From Armatimonadota bacterium (GTDB taxonomy: Bacteria > Armatimonadota > UBA5829 > DSUL01), in contig AP024674.1 in the NCBI GenBank assembly GCA_025998755.1, forward strand, positions 558,001-622,000: DNA of 64,000 nucleotides, in the 5' to 3' direction. Position 1 is the first letter of the stretch, and each line of letters starts with the position of its first letter. The position numbers were made by a program, and so were the translations under genes. Below are positions 34,553 through 43,943 of this stretch, in pieces. A model generated the notes under the pieces. It saw only the letters and a program-made list of their open reading frames with translations, was not told the DNA's origin and did no database searches.

Positions 34553-34581
34553 TTGAATTCTCTCAGCCGGAGAGTTATATT
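34553..34581 (+). promoter_or_regulatory. sigma-70 promoter before the GAF-phosphatase gene
   Basis: TTGAAT (34553-34558), 17 bp, TATATT (34576-34581). Predicted start near 34588, giving a leader of about 80 nt. It lies in the 160-nt gap after the DUF1611 gene. Confidence 0.65.
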
Positions 34582-34670
34582 AAAGACCTGCAAGCTGCGG
34601 GCCGGATTACAGAAAACGGCACGAGGCGCGGTGGCGATGCGGTCCTTCTCATAGACCGGAGGACTCAGCT

Positions 34671-36953
34671 TTGGACAATGATATCCTCATTCCCGACGAC
34701 GCATCCGGCGGACAGGAGCCGCGGCGCCTGATCCTGGAAACCTCCAGCCTCGCGCGGGCGCTCGCCGCAGAAGATCCTGAAGAGGGATTCCGGGCGGCTC
34801 TGGATTTTGTTGAGACCCTGCTCCACGTGGACGCGGCGGAGATCGTCCTGCGCGAGCTCAACGGACAGAAACTGGCCACCGTCGCTGCCAGCCATACTCC
34901 TCCCGATCCTCCTGTTTCCGGGTTGTGCCTGGGCGAGGGGCTCGCTCGCGCGGCGATGGAGTCCAGCGAGCTTCTGTGCGTGCCGGATCTCGCAACGGAT
35001 GCCAGGGACGCTTTGGGTTCCCTCTGCAGCGCTGGGTTCAGGTCCTCGCTATGCGCTCCCATCCTCATTGGCGACAATCCCGCAGGCGCTCTCCTGGCTC
35101 TCACCGTGCAGCCCCGGACGTTCACCATCGGGGATATGGAGCTGCTCTGGGAGATCGCGAAAGCTGTGGCGGAAGGACTGATGGCTCGCGGGCCGGGCTG
35201 GGTCATCGTGCCGCGGGAGCCACGGGACGGCGAGGCGGAGGCGGCAGAGCAGAGGCTGGGGGATCTCCGGTTCTTCAACGAGCTGAGTGATGCCATTATC
35301 AGCTCCACGACTCTGACCGAGCTGGCGGAGTCCGCCCTGCGCATCAGTATGCGAGGAGTCGAGGCCGGCATCGGGTCGTTGATGCTCTTTGATCCCCGGA
35401 CGCGGCGGCTTACCATCGCGGCGGCGCGTGGGCTGCCGCAGAATCTGGTGAAGACCATGAGTCAGGCGATCGGGGAGGGGATCGCCGGGTGGGTAGCCCA
35501 GCATCAGAAGCCCCTCCTGCTCCACAGCGTGGAGGATGACATGCGCTTCCAGGCGCTGCATCCCCGGCGTGAGATCTCCTCCGCCCTCAGCATTCCGCTG
35601 CGCACGCGGGATCGGCTGATCGGGGTGCTGAACCTTGCGCGCATCGTCGGGCAGCCGCACTTCACGGAGCGCCAGTCTCAGCTTCTGGAGACCGTGGCCA
35701 ATCAGCTGGCCATCGCCATTGAGCGGATGCGTCTGCATCAGGAGATGAAGCGCCGCTCGCTGCAGCTTTCCACGCTGATCGAGGTCGGTAAGACGGTCAC
35801 GTCCATGCTGGATCTGGGTGTGGTGTCGGAGCAGATCGCCGTGCAGGCCCGGAATCTGGTGCGGGCGGCCTCCGCGTGGCTGTTCTACTATGACCCCATC
35901 AATGACCGTGTGCGCTTCGCCGCCCGCAGCGGCGGGGATCCGGCGGCCTCCGAGGCCCGCCGCCAGCTAGCCGGAGAGCTGGCGCTTGCCGGGGCCAGAC
36001 TGAACCGGCTGGTCCGGGGACGGGAGCTCCGTCAGGACCCCGGCCGCACACTGGTGGAGAGCCTGGAGGCCGGCGAGTGGTACGCGGTGCCCTTCCGCCA
36101 CCGGGGACACAGAGTGGCGGTGGCCGTTATCGAGCCGCGTCCCGATCAGCCGCCCGACCCCGATTCGGACGAGCTGCTGGAGCAGTTCGGAAGCCTGGCC
36201 GGGGTGGCCATCCAGAACGCACGTACGTACAACCGCCAGCGGGCCATTGCGTCCGTGATGCAGGAGTCCATGCTGAGCACCGGCCCCGTCCGGTTCGAGG
36301 GACTAGAGATCGCCCACCGGCTGATCCCGGAGCACGAAGTCGGAGGCGACTACTACGACTTCATTCCCCTGGACCGTGACCGGCTTGGCGTGGTGATGGC
36401 GGATGTTTCCGGATCCAGTGTCCGGGCGGCCGCCTACACCGTGGTGGGCAAGCACGCCCTGCGGGCTTATGCCAGGGAGTCCCTCTGTCCGGCCGAGGTG
36501 CTTCATCGCCTCAATCAGATGTTGTGCGCAGAGGCCGACGCGGAGATGTTCATCAGCGTCTTTTACGGGGTGTTCGATGTGTCACGGGGCGTGTTGTCGT
36601 ATGCGCTGGCGGGTCACGAGCCTCCCGTGCTGCTGCGCGGCGAGACCGGACGGACCGAACTCCTCCGGGCGAATGGCCTTTTGCTCGGTGTTCAGGAGAA
36701 CGCGCAGTTCGAGCTCAAAGAGCGGCGCTTCGTGCCGGGTGACACGCTGGTGTTATATACGGACGGCCTCACGGAGGGCCGCTACCGGCGGAAGCCATTC
36801 GGGATCGAGCGCGTCCGGGAGTTCCTGAGAAACAACCGCGACCGCACGGCGCAAGAACTGCTGGACGGAATCGTCACAGCGAGGATGCGCTACACCGAAA
36901 ACCGGATGACGGACGACACCTCTATCGTCATCATCCGGGCACGGCCGCGCTAG
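34671..36953 (+). CDS. triple-GAF SpoIIE-type PP2C phosphatase
   Basis: 760 aa, cytosolic. Three GAF-like domains at about residues 25-170, 195-355 and 370-525 are followed by a SpoIIE/RsbU-type PP2C domain (540-760). The phosphatase metal motifs are visible: EVGGDYYDF, MADVSGSS, YALAGHEPP, LYTDGLTEG and MTDDTSIVII. Such proteins dephosphorylate anti-anti-sigma factors in partner-switching stress or development pathways; no partner gene is in the window. GGAGG is 8 nt before the TTG start. The 3' end is convergent with argH and the two stops share a CTAG palindrome. Confidence 0.9.
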   Translation: MDNDILIPDDASGGQEPRRLILETSSLARALAAEDPEEGFRAALDFVETLLHVDAAEIVLRELNGQKLATVAASHTPPDPPVSGLCLGEGLARAAMESSELLCVPDLATDARDALGSLCSAGFRSSLCAPILIGDNPAGALLALTVQPRTFTIGDMELLWEIAKAVAEGLMARGPGWVIVPREPRDGEAEAAEQRLGDLRFFNELSDAIISSTTLTELAESALRISMRGVEAGIGSLMLFDPRTRRLTIAAARGLPQNLVKTMSQAIGEGIAGWVAQHQKPLLLHSVEDDMRFQALHPRREISSALSIPLRTRDRLIGVLNLARIVGQPHFTERQSQLLETVANQLAIAIERMRLHQEMKRRSLQLSTLIEVGKTVTSMLDLGVVSEQIAVQARNLVRAASAWLFYYDPINDRVRFAARSGGDPAASEARRQLAGELALAGARLNRLVRGRELRQDPGRTLVESLEAGEWYAVPFRHRGHRVAVAVIEPRPDQPPDPDSDELLEQFGSLAGVAIQNARTYNRQRAIASVMQESMLSTGPVRFEGLEIAHRLIPEHEVGGDYYDFIPLDRDRLGVVMADVSGSSVRAAAYTVVGKHALRAYARESLCPAEVLHRLNQMLCAEADAEMFISVFYGVFDVSRGVLSYALAGHEPPVLLRGETGRTELLRANGLLLGVQENAQFELKERRFVPGDTLVLYTDGLTEGRYRRKPFGIERVREFLRNNRDRTAQELLDGIVTARMRYTENRMTDDTSIVIIRARPR

Positions 36954-38350
36954 TCCGCCTGAGAATCCTGGCGCTTCTGGAACGCCTCGCGCGCCTGCTC
37001 CAGTTGCCGGCGCACGGCAGCGGGTGCGCATCCCCCTGTGTGGTTTCTGGAATGCAGGCTGACGGTGGTTTTCAGCGCCTCCGTGGCGTCTGCTCCCAGC
37101 GCGGGATGAGCCTGCGCAAGCTCTTCCGGGGAAAGCGAATCCAGCCGCCGCCCCTGGTCCAGGCAGCTGCGCACCAGATTCCCCACCACCTCGTGCGCTT
37201 CCCGGAAAGGCACCCCCCTGCGGACCAGGTATTCGGCCAGATCCGTGGCGGTGGCGAAGCCGTCGTCGGCCGCCTCGGCCATCCGGTCTGTGCTAAACTC
37301 GCTTGCCGCCAGCAACCTTTCCATCGCCTTCAGGCAGGCGAGCGTGTTGTCCACGGCATCGAAGAGCGGCGGCTTATCCTCCTGCAGGTCCCGCATATAG
37401 GTCAGCGGCAACCCCTTCAGGATTGTCAACAGGGCAACCAGCGCTCCGTGGACCCGGCCGGTCTTGGCGCGCGTCAGCTCCGCCACATCCGGGTTCTTTT
37501 TCTGCGGCATGATTGACGATCCGGTAGCCACGGAGTCGTCCAGCTCCAGGAAGCCGAACTCGGCGCTGGACCATATGACCGCCTCCTCGGCCAGCCGCGA
37601 GAGGTGGGTCATCACCATGGAGCAGATGAACGCCAGTTCCAGCGCGAAGTCGCGGTCGCTGACCGCGTCCATGGAGTTGGGGATGGGAGCTTCGAACCCG
37701 AGCTCCCGGGCGGTCATCTCACGGTCCACCGGCAGGGAGGTCCCGGCCATGGCCGCTGCGCCCAGAGGGCAGAAATTGCTCCGGCTGCGCCAGTCCTGCA
37801 GGCGGCTGCGGTCGCGTTCCAGCATCCAGAAGTACGCCAGGAGGTGATGTCCCAGCGTCACTGGCTGAGCGCGCTGCAGATGGGTATATCCGGGCAGAAG
37901 GGTCTCGACGTGCTCCTCGGCAAGGGTTAGCAGCGTGGCCTGGAGCCCGGCGATGGACTCATCCAGCCGCCGGGCAGCGTCGCGGCACCAGAGCCGGAGG
38001 TCCAGTGCCACCTGATCATTGCGGCTGCGGGCCGTATGCAGCCTGCCGGCGGCCGGGCCGATGCGCTCATACAGCCGCCGCTCCACCAGCATGTGGATGT
38101 CCTCGCAGGCCGGATCCAGTTCCACCTTTCCGGCGCGGAAATCCGCCGCAAGCTCCTCAAGCCCTTTGATGATAGTCCGCGCATCCTCTTCCGGGATGAT
38201 TCCGCAGGCGGCCAGCATCCGGGCGTGAGCGATGCTGCCCCGGATGTCCGCATCCGCCAGCCGGCTGTCGACGTGAATGGAGGCGGTGAACTCTTCAACC
38301 ACCGGATCCGTCTGCTTCTGAAACCGGCCGGCCCAGGCCTTCTTCGCCAC
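36950..38350 (-). CDS. argH: argininosuccinate lyase
   Basis: Last step of arginine synthesis, splitting argininosuccinate into arginine and fumarate; 466 aa. The signature GSSIMPQKKNPDVAEL is intact, along with TGRSRNDQVA-like TARSRNDQVALDLR and the GYTHLQRAQPVTLGHH segment holding the catalytic histidine. The start codon is GTG. It is the last gene of the arg cluster, 16 nt after argG. Confidence 0.97.
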   Translation of the reverse strand: MAKKAWAGRFQKQTDPVVEEFTASIHVDSRLADADIRGSIAHARMLAACGIIPEEDARTIIKGLEELAADFRAGKVELDPACEDIHMLVERRLYERIGPAAGRLHTARSRNDQVALDLRLWCRDAARRLDESIAGLQATLLTLAEEHVETLLPGYTHLQRAQPVTLGHHLLAYFWMLERDRSRLQDWRSRSNFCPLGAAAMAGTSLPVDREMTARELGFEAPIPNSMDAVSDRDFALELAFICSMVMTHLSRLAEEAVIWSSAEFGFLELDDSVATGSSIMPQKKNPDVAELTRAKTGRVHGALVALLTILKGLPLTYMRDLQEDKPPLFDAVDNTLACLKAMERLLAASEFSTDRMAEAADDGFATATDLAEYLVRRGVPFREAHEVVGNLVRSCLDQGRRLDSLSPEELAQAHPALGADATEALKTTVSLHSRNHTGGCAPAAVRRQLEQAREAFQKRQDSQAD

Positions 38351-38366
38351 GTCCGAGTCTCTCCCG

Positions 38367-39569
38367 TCAGGCTCCCTGATTGTTGGTACGGCGCACCAGA
38401 TGATACATCCGCGCCTGGAGGCCGTGGACCTTTACCATCCCCTCCATCTCCCTCTGATCGAAGGTCTTGGAGTCGAAGGAGGCAAGATCCTCGGAATACA
38501 GAGCAAACGGGCTGCGGCGGCCGGTCGCGGTGCAGCTTCCCCGGTAAAGGCGGACCATCACCTCACCGGTCACGCGGGCGTTCACGCGCTCGATAAACGC
38601 TTCCAGATCCTCCTTCAGAGGATCGTACCAGAGGCCTTCATAGGCCAGGTCCGCCCACGTCCGGTCCACGGATTGCTTGAAGGCCAGCTCTCGGCGGGTG
38701 GCCACCAGCGCCTCCAGCGCCCGATGCGCCGTGACCAGCACCACCGCCGCCGGACACTCATAGTTCTCGCGAACCTTCAGTCCCAGCATCCGGTCTTCCA
38801 TGATGTCTATGCGGCCCACGCCGTTCTCGCCGGCCAGCTTGTGCACGGTCCGGATCAGCTCCAGCGGACCCATCCGGTCCCCGTCCAGAGATACGGGCAC
38901 GCCATTCTCGAAGCCGATGACGATATCCGTCGGCTCATCGGGGGCGTCCTGCGGGTTGACCGTCCACTGGAAGATCTCTTCGGGAGGCGGGAAGTCCGGC
39001 TCCTCCAGCCGCCCGCCCTCGATGGAGCGGCCCCAGAGATTCTCGTCAATGCTCCAGATCTTCTCGACGGACTGCGAGATGGGGACGCCTTTCTGTCGGG
39101 CGTATTCGATCTCCTCGCTGCGGGTGAGATTTTTCTCCCGCATGGGAGCGATGATATCCATCTCCGGCGCAAGGGTGCGCATGACGAACTCGATGCGGAA
39201 CTGGTCGTTCCCTTTCCCGGTGCATCCGTGGCAGAATGCCTGCGCGGATATCTTCTTTGCCACCTCCACCGCCTTCTCGGCGATGAGCGGCCGGGCGATG
39301 GCCGTGCTGAGGGGGTAGCCTTCATAGTCGCCGTTGGCCTTCACGGCGCGGAAGCAGTAGTCGCGTGCGAACTCCTCCTTGGCGTCCACCGTGTAGTGCT
39401 CGGTGCCCAGCGCGCGTGCCTTCTCCTCCGCCGTGCGGATGTCCTCCGCCGGCTGACCGACGTCCACGGTCACCGTGACGACGCGATCGAACCCGTAGTT
39501 CTCCCGCATCATCGGAATGCACACGGAGGTGTCCAGACCTCCCGAATAAACCAGAACGACTGTCTTCAA
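38367..39569 (-). CDS. argG: argininosuccinate synthase
   Basis: Joins citrulline and aspartate using ATP; 400 aa. The N-type ATP pyrophosphatase loop YSGGLDTS is near the N-terminus, and HGCTGKGNDQFRIE and the DRMLGLKVRE-like region fit the family. Start is a TTG at the expected place, immediately before KTVVLVYSGG. Confidence 0.97.
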   Translation of the reverse strand: MKTVVLVYSGGLDTSVCIPMMRENYGFDRVVTVTVDVGQPAEDIRTAEEKARALGTEHYTVDAKEEFARDYCFRAVKANGDYEGYPLSTAIARPLIAEKAVEVAKKISAQAFCHGCTGKGNDQFRIEFVMRTLAPEMDIIAPMREKNLTRSEEIEYARQKGVPISQSVEKIWSIDENLWGRSIEGGRLEEPDFPPPEEIFQWTVNPQDAPDEPTDIVIGFENGVPVSLDGDRMGPLELIRTVHKLAGENGVGRIDIMEDRMLGLKVRENYECPAAVVLVTAHRALEALVATRRELAFKQSVDRTWADLAYEGLWYDPLKEDLEAFIERVNARVTGEVMVRLYRGSCTATGRRSPFALYSEDLASFDSKTFDQREMEGMVKVHGLQARMYHLVRRTNNQGA

Positions 39570-39616
39570 CGCTGTCTCCTGAATTGCTCGTTTCTCGATT
39601 TCCTGCCGTTTGCGGG

Positions 39617-40594
39617 CTACAGAAGGAACGAAAGAAGCCCCATCTGCGCGTGGAGGCGGTTCTCCGCCTGGTCGAAGACCACGGATTGCGGCCCGTCAAT
39701 GACCTCCGCGGCAATCTCTTCTCCCCGGTGGGCCGGCAGACAGTGCATGACGATGGCGTCCGGCTTTGCGAGCTTCATCAGTTCCGCCGTCACGCACCAG
39801 CCGCGGAAAGCCTGAAGGCGCGCCTCGCGCTCCTCCTCCTGGCCCATGCTGGTCCACACGTCCGTATATACGACATCCGCGTCCCGGACCGCCTCCTGCG
39901 GGTCGTTTGTCACCTGGATTCTTGCGCGGGTTTTCGCTGCGATCGAAAGCGCTTCCTGCAGAACTCCTTCATCCGGGCCATATCCATCAGGCCGGGCAAG
40001 GGTCATGCTCATCCCCACGCTTGCGCTGATCACCAGCAGACTGTTCGCCACGTTGTTACCGTCGCCGACGAAGGCCAGTTTGATGCCGGAGAAGTCCGGT
40101 TCCTCGGTTGTTCCGCAGCGGTGCTCGGCGATGGTCAGCAGATCGGCCAGCGCCTGGCACGGATGCTCCAGGTCGGAAAGGGCGTTCACCACGGGGATAC
40201 TGCCGCTCTCCGCCAGCCTGACTACGGTCTCGTGTGCAAACGTGCGGGCCGCAATGCCGTCCACCCATCGGGATAGGCTGCGCGAGACATCCTCAACCGA
40301 TTCCCGCTTTCCCAGCTGAATATCCGCCGGGGCAAGGTAGATGCTGCGTCCGCCCAGACGCGTCATGGCAACCTCGAAGGTGACCCGGGTGCGCAGGCTA
40401 GGCTTCTCGAAAATGAGCGCCAGGGTCTTTCCTTCCAGTATGGGCGTCAGGCGGCCTTCTGCGGAAGCCCGCTTAAGTCTGCCGCCCTGAAGCAGGACGG
40501 TGCGGATCTCGCTCTCGGACAGGTCCGATATCTTCAGCAGACTGCGCCCTTTCAAAAGAGACTGGGCGCTCTGTATGGCATCTGATGTATGCAA
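39617..40594 (-). CDS. argF: ornithine carbamoyltransferase
   Basis: Makes citrulline from ornithine and carbamoyl phosphate; 325 aa. The carbamoyl-phosphate site is KPSLRTRVTFE (SLRTR for the common STRTR), with HPCQALADLLTI and the ornithine-site HCLPAHRGEEI. The TTG start lies 5 nt after the argD stop. An internal ATG-less N-terminus makes the exact start slightly uncertain. Confidence 0.96.
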   Translation of the reverse strand: MHTSDAIQSAQSLLKGRSLLKISDLSESEIRTVLLQGGRLKRASAEGRLTPILEGKTLALIFEKPSLRTRVTFEVAMTRLGGRSIYLAPADIQLGKRESVEDVSRSLSRWVDGIAARTFAHETVVRLAESGSIPVVNALSDLEHPCQALADLLTIAEHRCGTTEEPDFSGIKLAFVGDGNNVANSLLVISASVGMSMTLARPDGYGPDEGVLQEALSIAAKTRARIQVTNDPQEAVRDADVVYTDVWTSMGQEEEREARLQAFRGWCVTAELMKLAKPDAIVMHCLPAHRGEEIAAEVIDGPQSVVFDQAENRLHAQMGLLSFLL

Positions 40595-40598
40595 CAGG

Positions 40599-41816
40599 CT
40601 ATGCTCCGATCCTCGCGAATGCCTTCTTCAGCAGCTCCAGGCATTCGCTGATATGGTCTTCGCCGATGATGAGCGGCGGCAGGAATCTCAAAACGTCTGT
40701 GCCGATGGCGTTGATCAGCAACCCTTCTTCGAAGGCGGCGTTCAGAACGTCGCGAGCGACGGGTTGCTCCAGGACCATGGCCAGCATCAGGCCTTTGCCG
40801 CGCACCTCACGGACTCCGCAAGGCGGATTGAGGCTGCGCAGTCCCTCTTCCAGCAGCCTTCCCATCTTCCGGGCATTGTCCGCCAGGCCTTCCTGCTCGA
40901 TCACCTCCAGCGCTGCGAGGGCCGCCGCGCACGCAAGCGGTCCGCCGCCATATGTCGTGCCGTGGTCGCCTGGCTGAAAGACCTCCGCAGCGCGCCCGCG
41001 GGCCAGACAGCCTCCAATGGGGAAGCCTCCGCCCATCGCTTTGGCCACAGTCAGGATGTCCGGCGTCACGCCGTAACCCTGGAATGCGAAAAAGGTGCCC
41101 GTGCGGCCGCATCCGGTCTGGACCTCGTCGAAGATCAGCAAAGCGTCATACCGATCGGCCAGGTCGCGGGCGGCCTGCAGATACTCCGGGTCCGCGGGGC
41201 GCACGCCGCCTTCACCCTGAACGGGCTCCAGCACAATGGCGCAGGTGCGGTCGCTTACGGCGGCCTCGAGCGCGCCGATGTTGTTCCACGGCACAATGGA
41301 GCAGTTCGGCACCAGCGGTTCGTAAGGCTTCTGGTACTTCTCCTGACCCGTCAGAGACAGTGCTCCAAGGGTCCTGCCGTGGAAGGAACCTTCCGCTCCC
41401 ACCAGCGCGGTCTTGTCATCTCGGATGGATCGCCCGAACTTCCGCGCGATCTTGATGGCCGCCTCATTTGCTTCCGCGCCGCTGTTGGCGAAAAACGCCT
41501 TCTCCATGCCCGACAGACGGCACAGAGTCTGCGCGAGCTCGGCCTGCTGGCTGATAAGATACAGGTTGCTTACGTGAATGAGGCGGGCGGCCTGATGCTG
41601 AATGGCCTCCACCACCCGTGGGTGGCAGTGCCCCACTGCATTCACCGCAATGCCCGCCAGGAAGTCCAGATACCGCCTACCGTCAGTGCTCCACAGATAT
41701 GGTCCCTCGCCACGCTCGAACACCACCGGGAAGCGGGCGTAGGTGGCCATAATGTGCTTCTGGTACGCCTCCTGCGTCTCTTCAAGATTGCCCCGTGTCA
41801 GCGTCGTTTCCTGCAT
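40599..41816 (-). CDS. argD: acetylornithine aminotransferase
   Basis: PLP enzyme converting N-acetylglutamate semialdehyde to N-acetylornithine; 405 aa. FFANSGAEANEAAIKIARK, FDEVQTGCGRTG and the Schiff-base lysine in TVAKAMGGGFPIGG are clear. In many bacteria the same enzyme also serves lysine synthesis as a DapC. Sits 15 nt after argB. Confidence 0.96.
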   Translation of the reverse strand: MQETTLTRGNLEETQEAYQKHIMATYARFPVVFERGEGPYLWSTDGRRYLDFLAGIAVNAVGHCHPRVVEAIQHQAARLIHVSNLYLISQQAELAQTLCRLSGMEKAFFANSGAEANEAAIKIARKFGRSIRDDKTALVGAEGSFHGRTLGALSLTGQEKYQKPYEPLVPNCSIVPWNNIGALEAAVSDRTCAIVLEPVQGEGGVRPADPEYLQAARDLADRYDALLIFDEVQTGCGRTGTFFAFQGYGVTPDILTVAKAMGGGFPIGGCLARGRAAEVFQPGDHGTTYGGGPLACAAALAALEVIEQEGLADNARKMGRLLEEGLRSLNPPCGVREVRGKGLMLAMVLEQPVARDVLNAAFEEGLLINAIGTDVLRFLPPLIIGEDHISECLELLKKAFARIGA

Positions 41817-41831
41817 CTGCTGCCTCCCGCG

Positions 41832-42695
41832 CTAAGCCGTGATCATCGTGCCGATGCCCGTATCCGTGAAGATCTCCATCAGAAGCGCCCGCGGTCGCCG
41901 CCCATCGATGATGTGCGCCCGCTCCACTCCTCCGCGCACCGCCGCCACGCAGGCCTCGATCTTGGGGATCATCCCCCGCGACGCCCTCCCGGATCGCACC
42001 ATCTCCATCGCCTCGTCGGCGCTCATGGCAGAGATGAGGCTATCGGGGTCCTGCACATCCTGCAGAATGCCGGGCACGTCAGTCATCAGGATGAGTTTCT
42101 CCGCCTTTAAGCGGGCCGCCATCTCGCCTGCCACACTGTCCGCGTTCACGTTGTATGATTCGCCGTCTGGCCCGCACGCCACCGTCGAGATGACAGGGAT
42201 ATACCCCCCGGCGGCCAGAGTCTCCAGGATACCCGGATTCACCTGCCGGACTCGTCCGACAAATCCCAGGTCCACCTCCGCTTCCGCCTTGTAGGCGACG
42301 ATCAGATCCGCGTCCCGTCCGGAGAGCCCCACGGCCTGGCCTCCCTGGCGGTTGATGGCGCCCACGATGCTCTTGTTGGTCTTGCCGGCCAGCACCATCT
42401 CTACGATCTCCATCGTCTCGGCATCCGTTACGCGCAGGCCGTTCACGAAGGACGGTTCCTTGCCCAGGCGGCGCATTACCTCGCTGACCTCAGGTCCTCC
42501 CCCGTGGACTAGAACGGGGCGCATCCCCACGTAGTGCATGAGCACCACATCCTGGCAGACGCCCTCCTTCAGCCGGTCGTCCACCATGGCGGCTCCGCCA
42601 TACTTGATGACGATGGTCTTGCCGTAATAGCGCCGTATGTAGGGAAGCGCCTCGACAAGGATGCTCGCCTGCTCCTCGGTATACTGCAACGACAT
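41832..42695 (-). CDS. argB: acetylglutamate kinase
   Basis: Phosphorylates N-acetyl-L-glutamate; 287 aa. KYGGAAM glycine loop, HGGGPEV, GKTNKSIVG and NVNADSVAGEMAARLKAEKL are diagnostic. The start is ATG at 42695 (MSLQYTEEQASILVEALPYI); an upstream in-frame ATG at 42743 would overlap argJ and add non-conserved residues. Probably the feedback-regulated step. Confidence 0.96.
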   Translation of the reverse strand: MSLQYTEEQASILVEALPYIRRYYGKTIVIKYGGAAMVDDRLKEGVCQDVVLMHYVGMRPVLVHGGGPEVSEVMRRLGKEPSFVNGLRVTDAETMEIVEMVLAGKTNKSIVGAINRQGGQAVGLSGRDADLIVAYKAEAEVDLGFVGRVRQVNPGILETLAAGGYIPVISTVACGPDGESYNVNADSVAGEMAARLKAEKLILMTDVPGILQDVQDPDSLISAMSADEAMEMVRSGRASRGMIPKIEACVAAVRGGVERAHIIDGRRPRALLMEIFTDTGIGTMITA

Positions 42696-42711
42696 CCGTC
42701 TTCCGCCCCGC

Positions 42712-43941
42712 TCAGGTATGATACTCCGCGTTGATGCGGACATAGTCGTAGGAAAGATCGCACGTCCAGAAGCGGGCTTGCCCGCTTCCCAGTCCCAGAT
42801 CCAGCTCGATGTCCGCCCTGGCAGGTTCCAGCAGGCTCTGGCGCTCCTCCCCGGAAAGGATCTGCGGCTCGCCGCTGCGGACGATCTGCCGCCCGTTGAT
42901 GCTCAGCGACATTTTCTCCTGTTCCACCGCCGCTCCGGAGCGGCCGGCGGCGGCCAGGATGCGCCCCCAGTTGGGATCCCGGCCAAACAGAGCGGTTTTT
43001 ACCAGAGGGGAGTTGGCGATCGTGCGAGCGGCCAGCTTGGCGTCGCTGTCTGTCCGGGCTCCCGTCACGCGGATCTCCACCAGCTTTGTCGCGCCTTCGC
43101 CGTCCGCCGCAATCGCCATCGCCATCTGACGGCACATCCAGAAAAAGGTTTCACGGAGCGCTGGCCAGTCCTCAGCAGAGGGAGCTATACCGCTCGCACC
43201 GTTCGCGAACAAGAGCACCATGTCGTTGGTGCTGGAGTCTCCATCCACAGTCACGCAGTTGAAGGACTGTTCCACCCCCTCGCGCAGAAGCTCCCGCAGT
43301 TGCCCCGCCGGGATGACCGCGTCCGTTGTGGCGAAGCAGAACATGGTTGCCAGGTCCGGCTGAATCATGCCGCTGCCTTTCGCGGCCATGCCCATGCGAA
43401 CCGTTCCTCCGGAGAGATCCACCTCGCAGGCGATCTCCTTGGGCACGGTGTCGGTGGTCATGATGGCGCGTGCGAAATCCGGGCCGGCTGCTTCCGAGAG
43501 CCGCCTGGCCGCCTCGGGAATGCCGGTGCGTAGCAGGTCCATCGGCAATCTCTGGCCGATGACTCCGGTGGATGCGCCGCATACCAGTTCTTCGGGTAGC
43601 TTCAGCTCCCTGGCGGCGATAGCGCAGATCTCCAGCGCATCCCGCCACCCCTGATCGCCCGTGTAGCAGTTGGCGTTGCCGCTGTTGCACACCAGCGCCT
43701 GACAGACGCCGCCCGAGAGCCGTTCTCGCGTAATGTCCACACAGGCGGCCCGCACTTTGTTGGAGGTGAAGACGCCCGCCGCCGAACAAGGCCGCTCGCT
43801 GACCAGAAGCGCAAGATCTTCCCGCCCGCTGGGCTTGATGCCGCAGCGCCACGTTCCTGCCGAAAATCCCCGCGGAGCAGTGACCGATCCGGCTATCAGC
43901 CGCGCCCGTTCGAAAGGCTCGATGGAGAAGGGGACCGGCAT
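42712..43941 (-). CDS. argJ: bifunctional glutamate N-acetyltransferase / ornithine acetyltransferase
   Basis: Transfers the acetyl group from N-acetylornithine to glutamate, closing the acetyl cycle; 409 aa. The autocleavage site is in GSGMIQPDLATMFCF, where the Thr of ATM becomes the nucleophile. NCVTVDGDSSTNDM and the GRDPNWGRILAAAGRSGA region fit. No argA is present in the window. The start is ATG at 43941, 2 nt after the argC stop; longer in-frame extensions overlap argC and look non-coding. Confidence 0.96.
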   Translation of the reverse strand: MPVPFSIEPFERARLIAGSVTAPRGFSAGTWRCGIKPSGREDLALLVSERPCSAAGVFTSNKVRAACVDITRERLSGGVCQALVCNSGNANCYTGDQGWRDALEICAIAARELKLPEELVCGASTGVIGQRLPMDLLRTGIPEAARRLSEAAGPDFARAIMTTDTVPKEIACEVDLSGGTVRMGMAAKGSGMIQPDLATMFCFATTDAVIPAGQLRELLREGVEQSFNCVTVDGDSSTNDMVLLFANGASGIAPSAEDWPALRETFFWMCRQMAMAIAADGEGATKLVEIRVTGARTDSDAKLAARTIANSPLVKTALFGRDPNWGRILAAAGRSGAAVEQEKMSLSINGRQIVRSGEPQILSGEERQSLLEPARADIELDLGLGSGQARFWTCDLSYDYVRINAEYHT

Positions 43942-43943
43942 TG

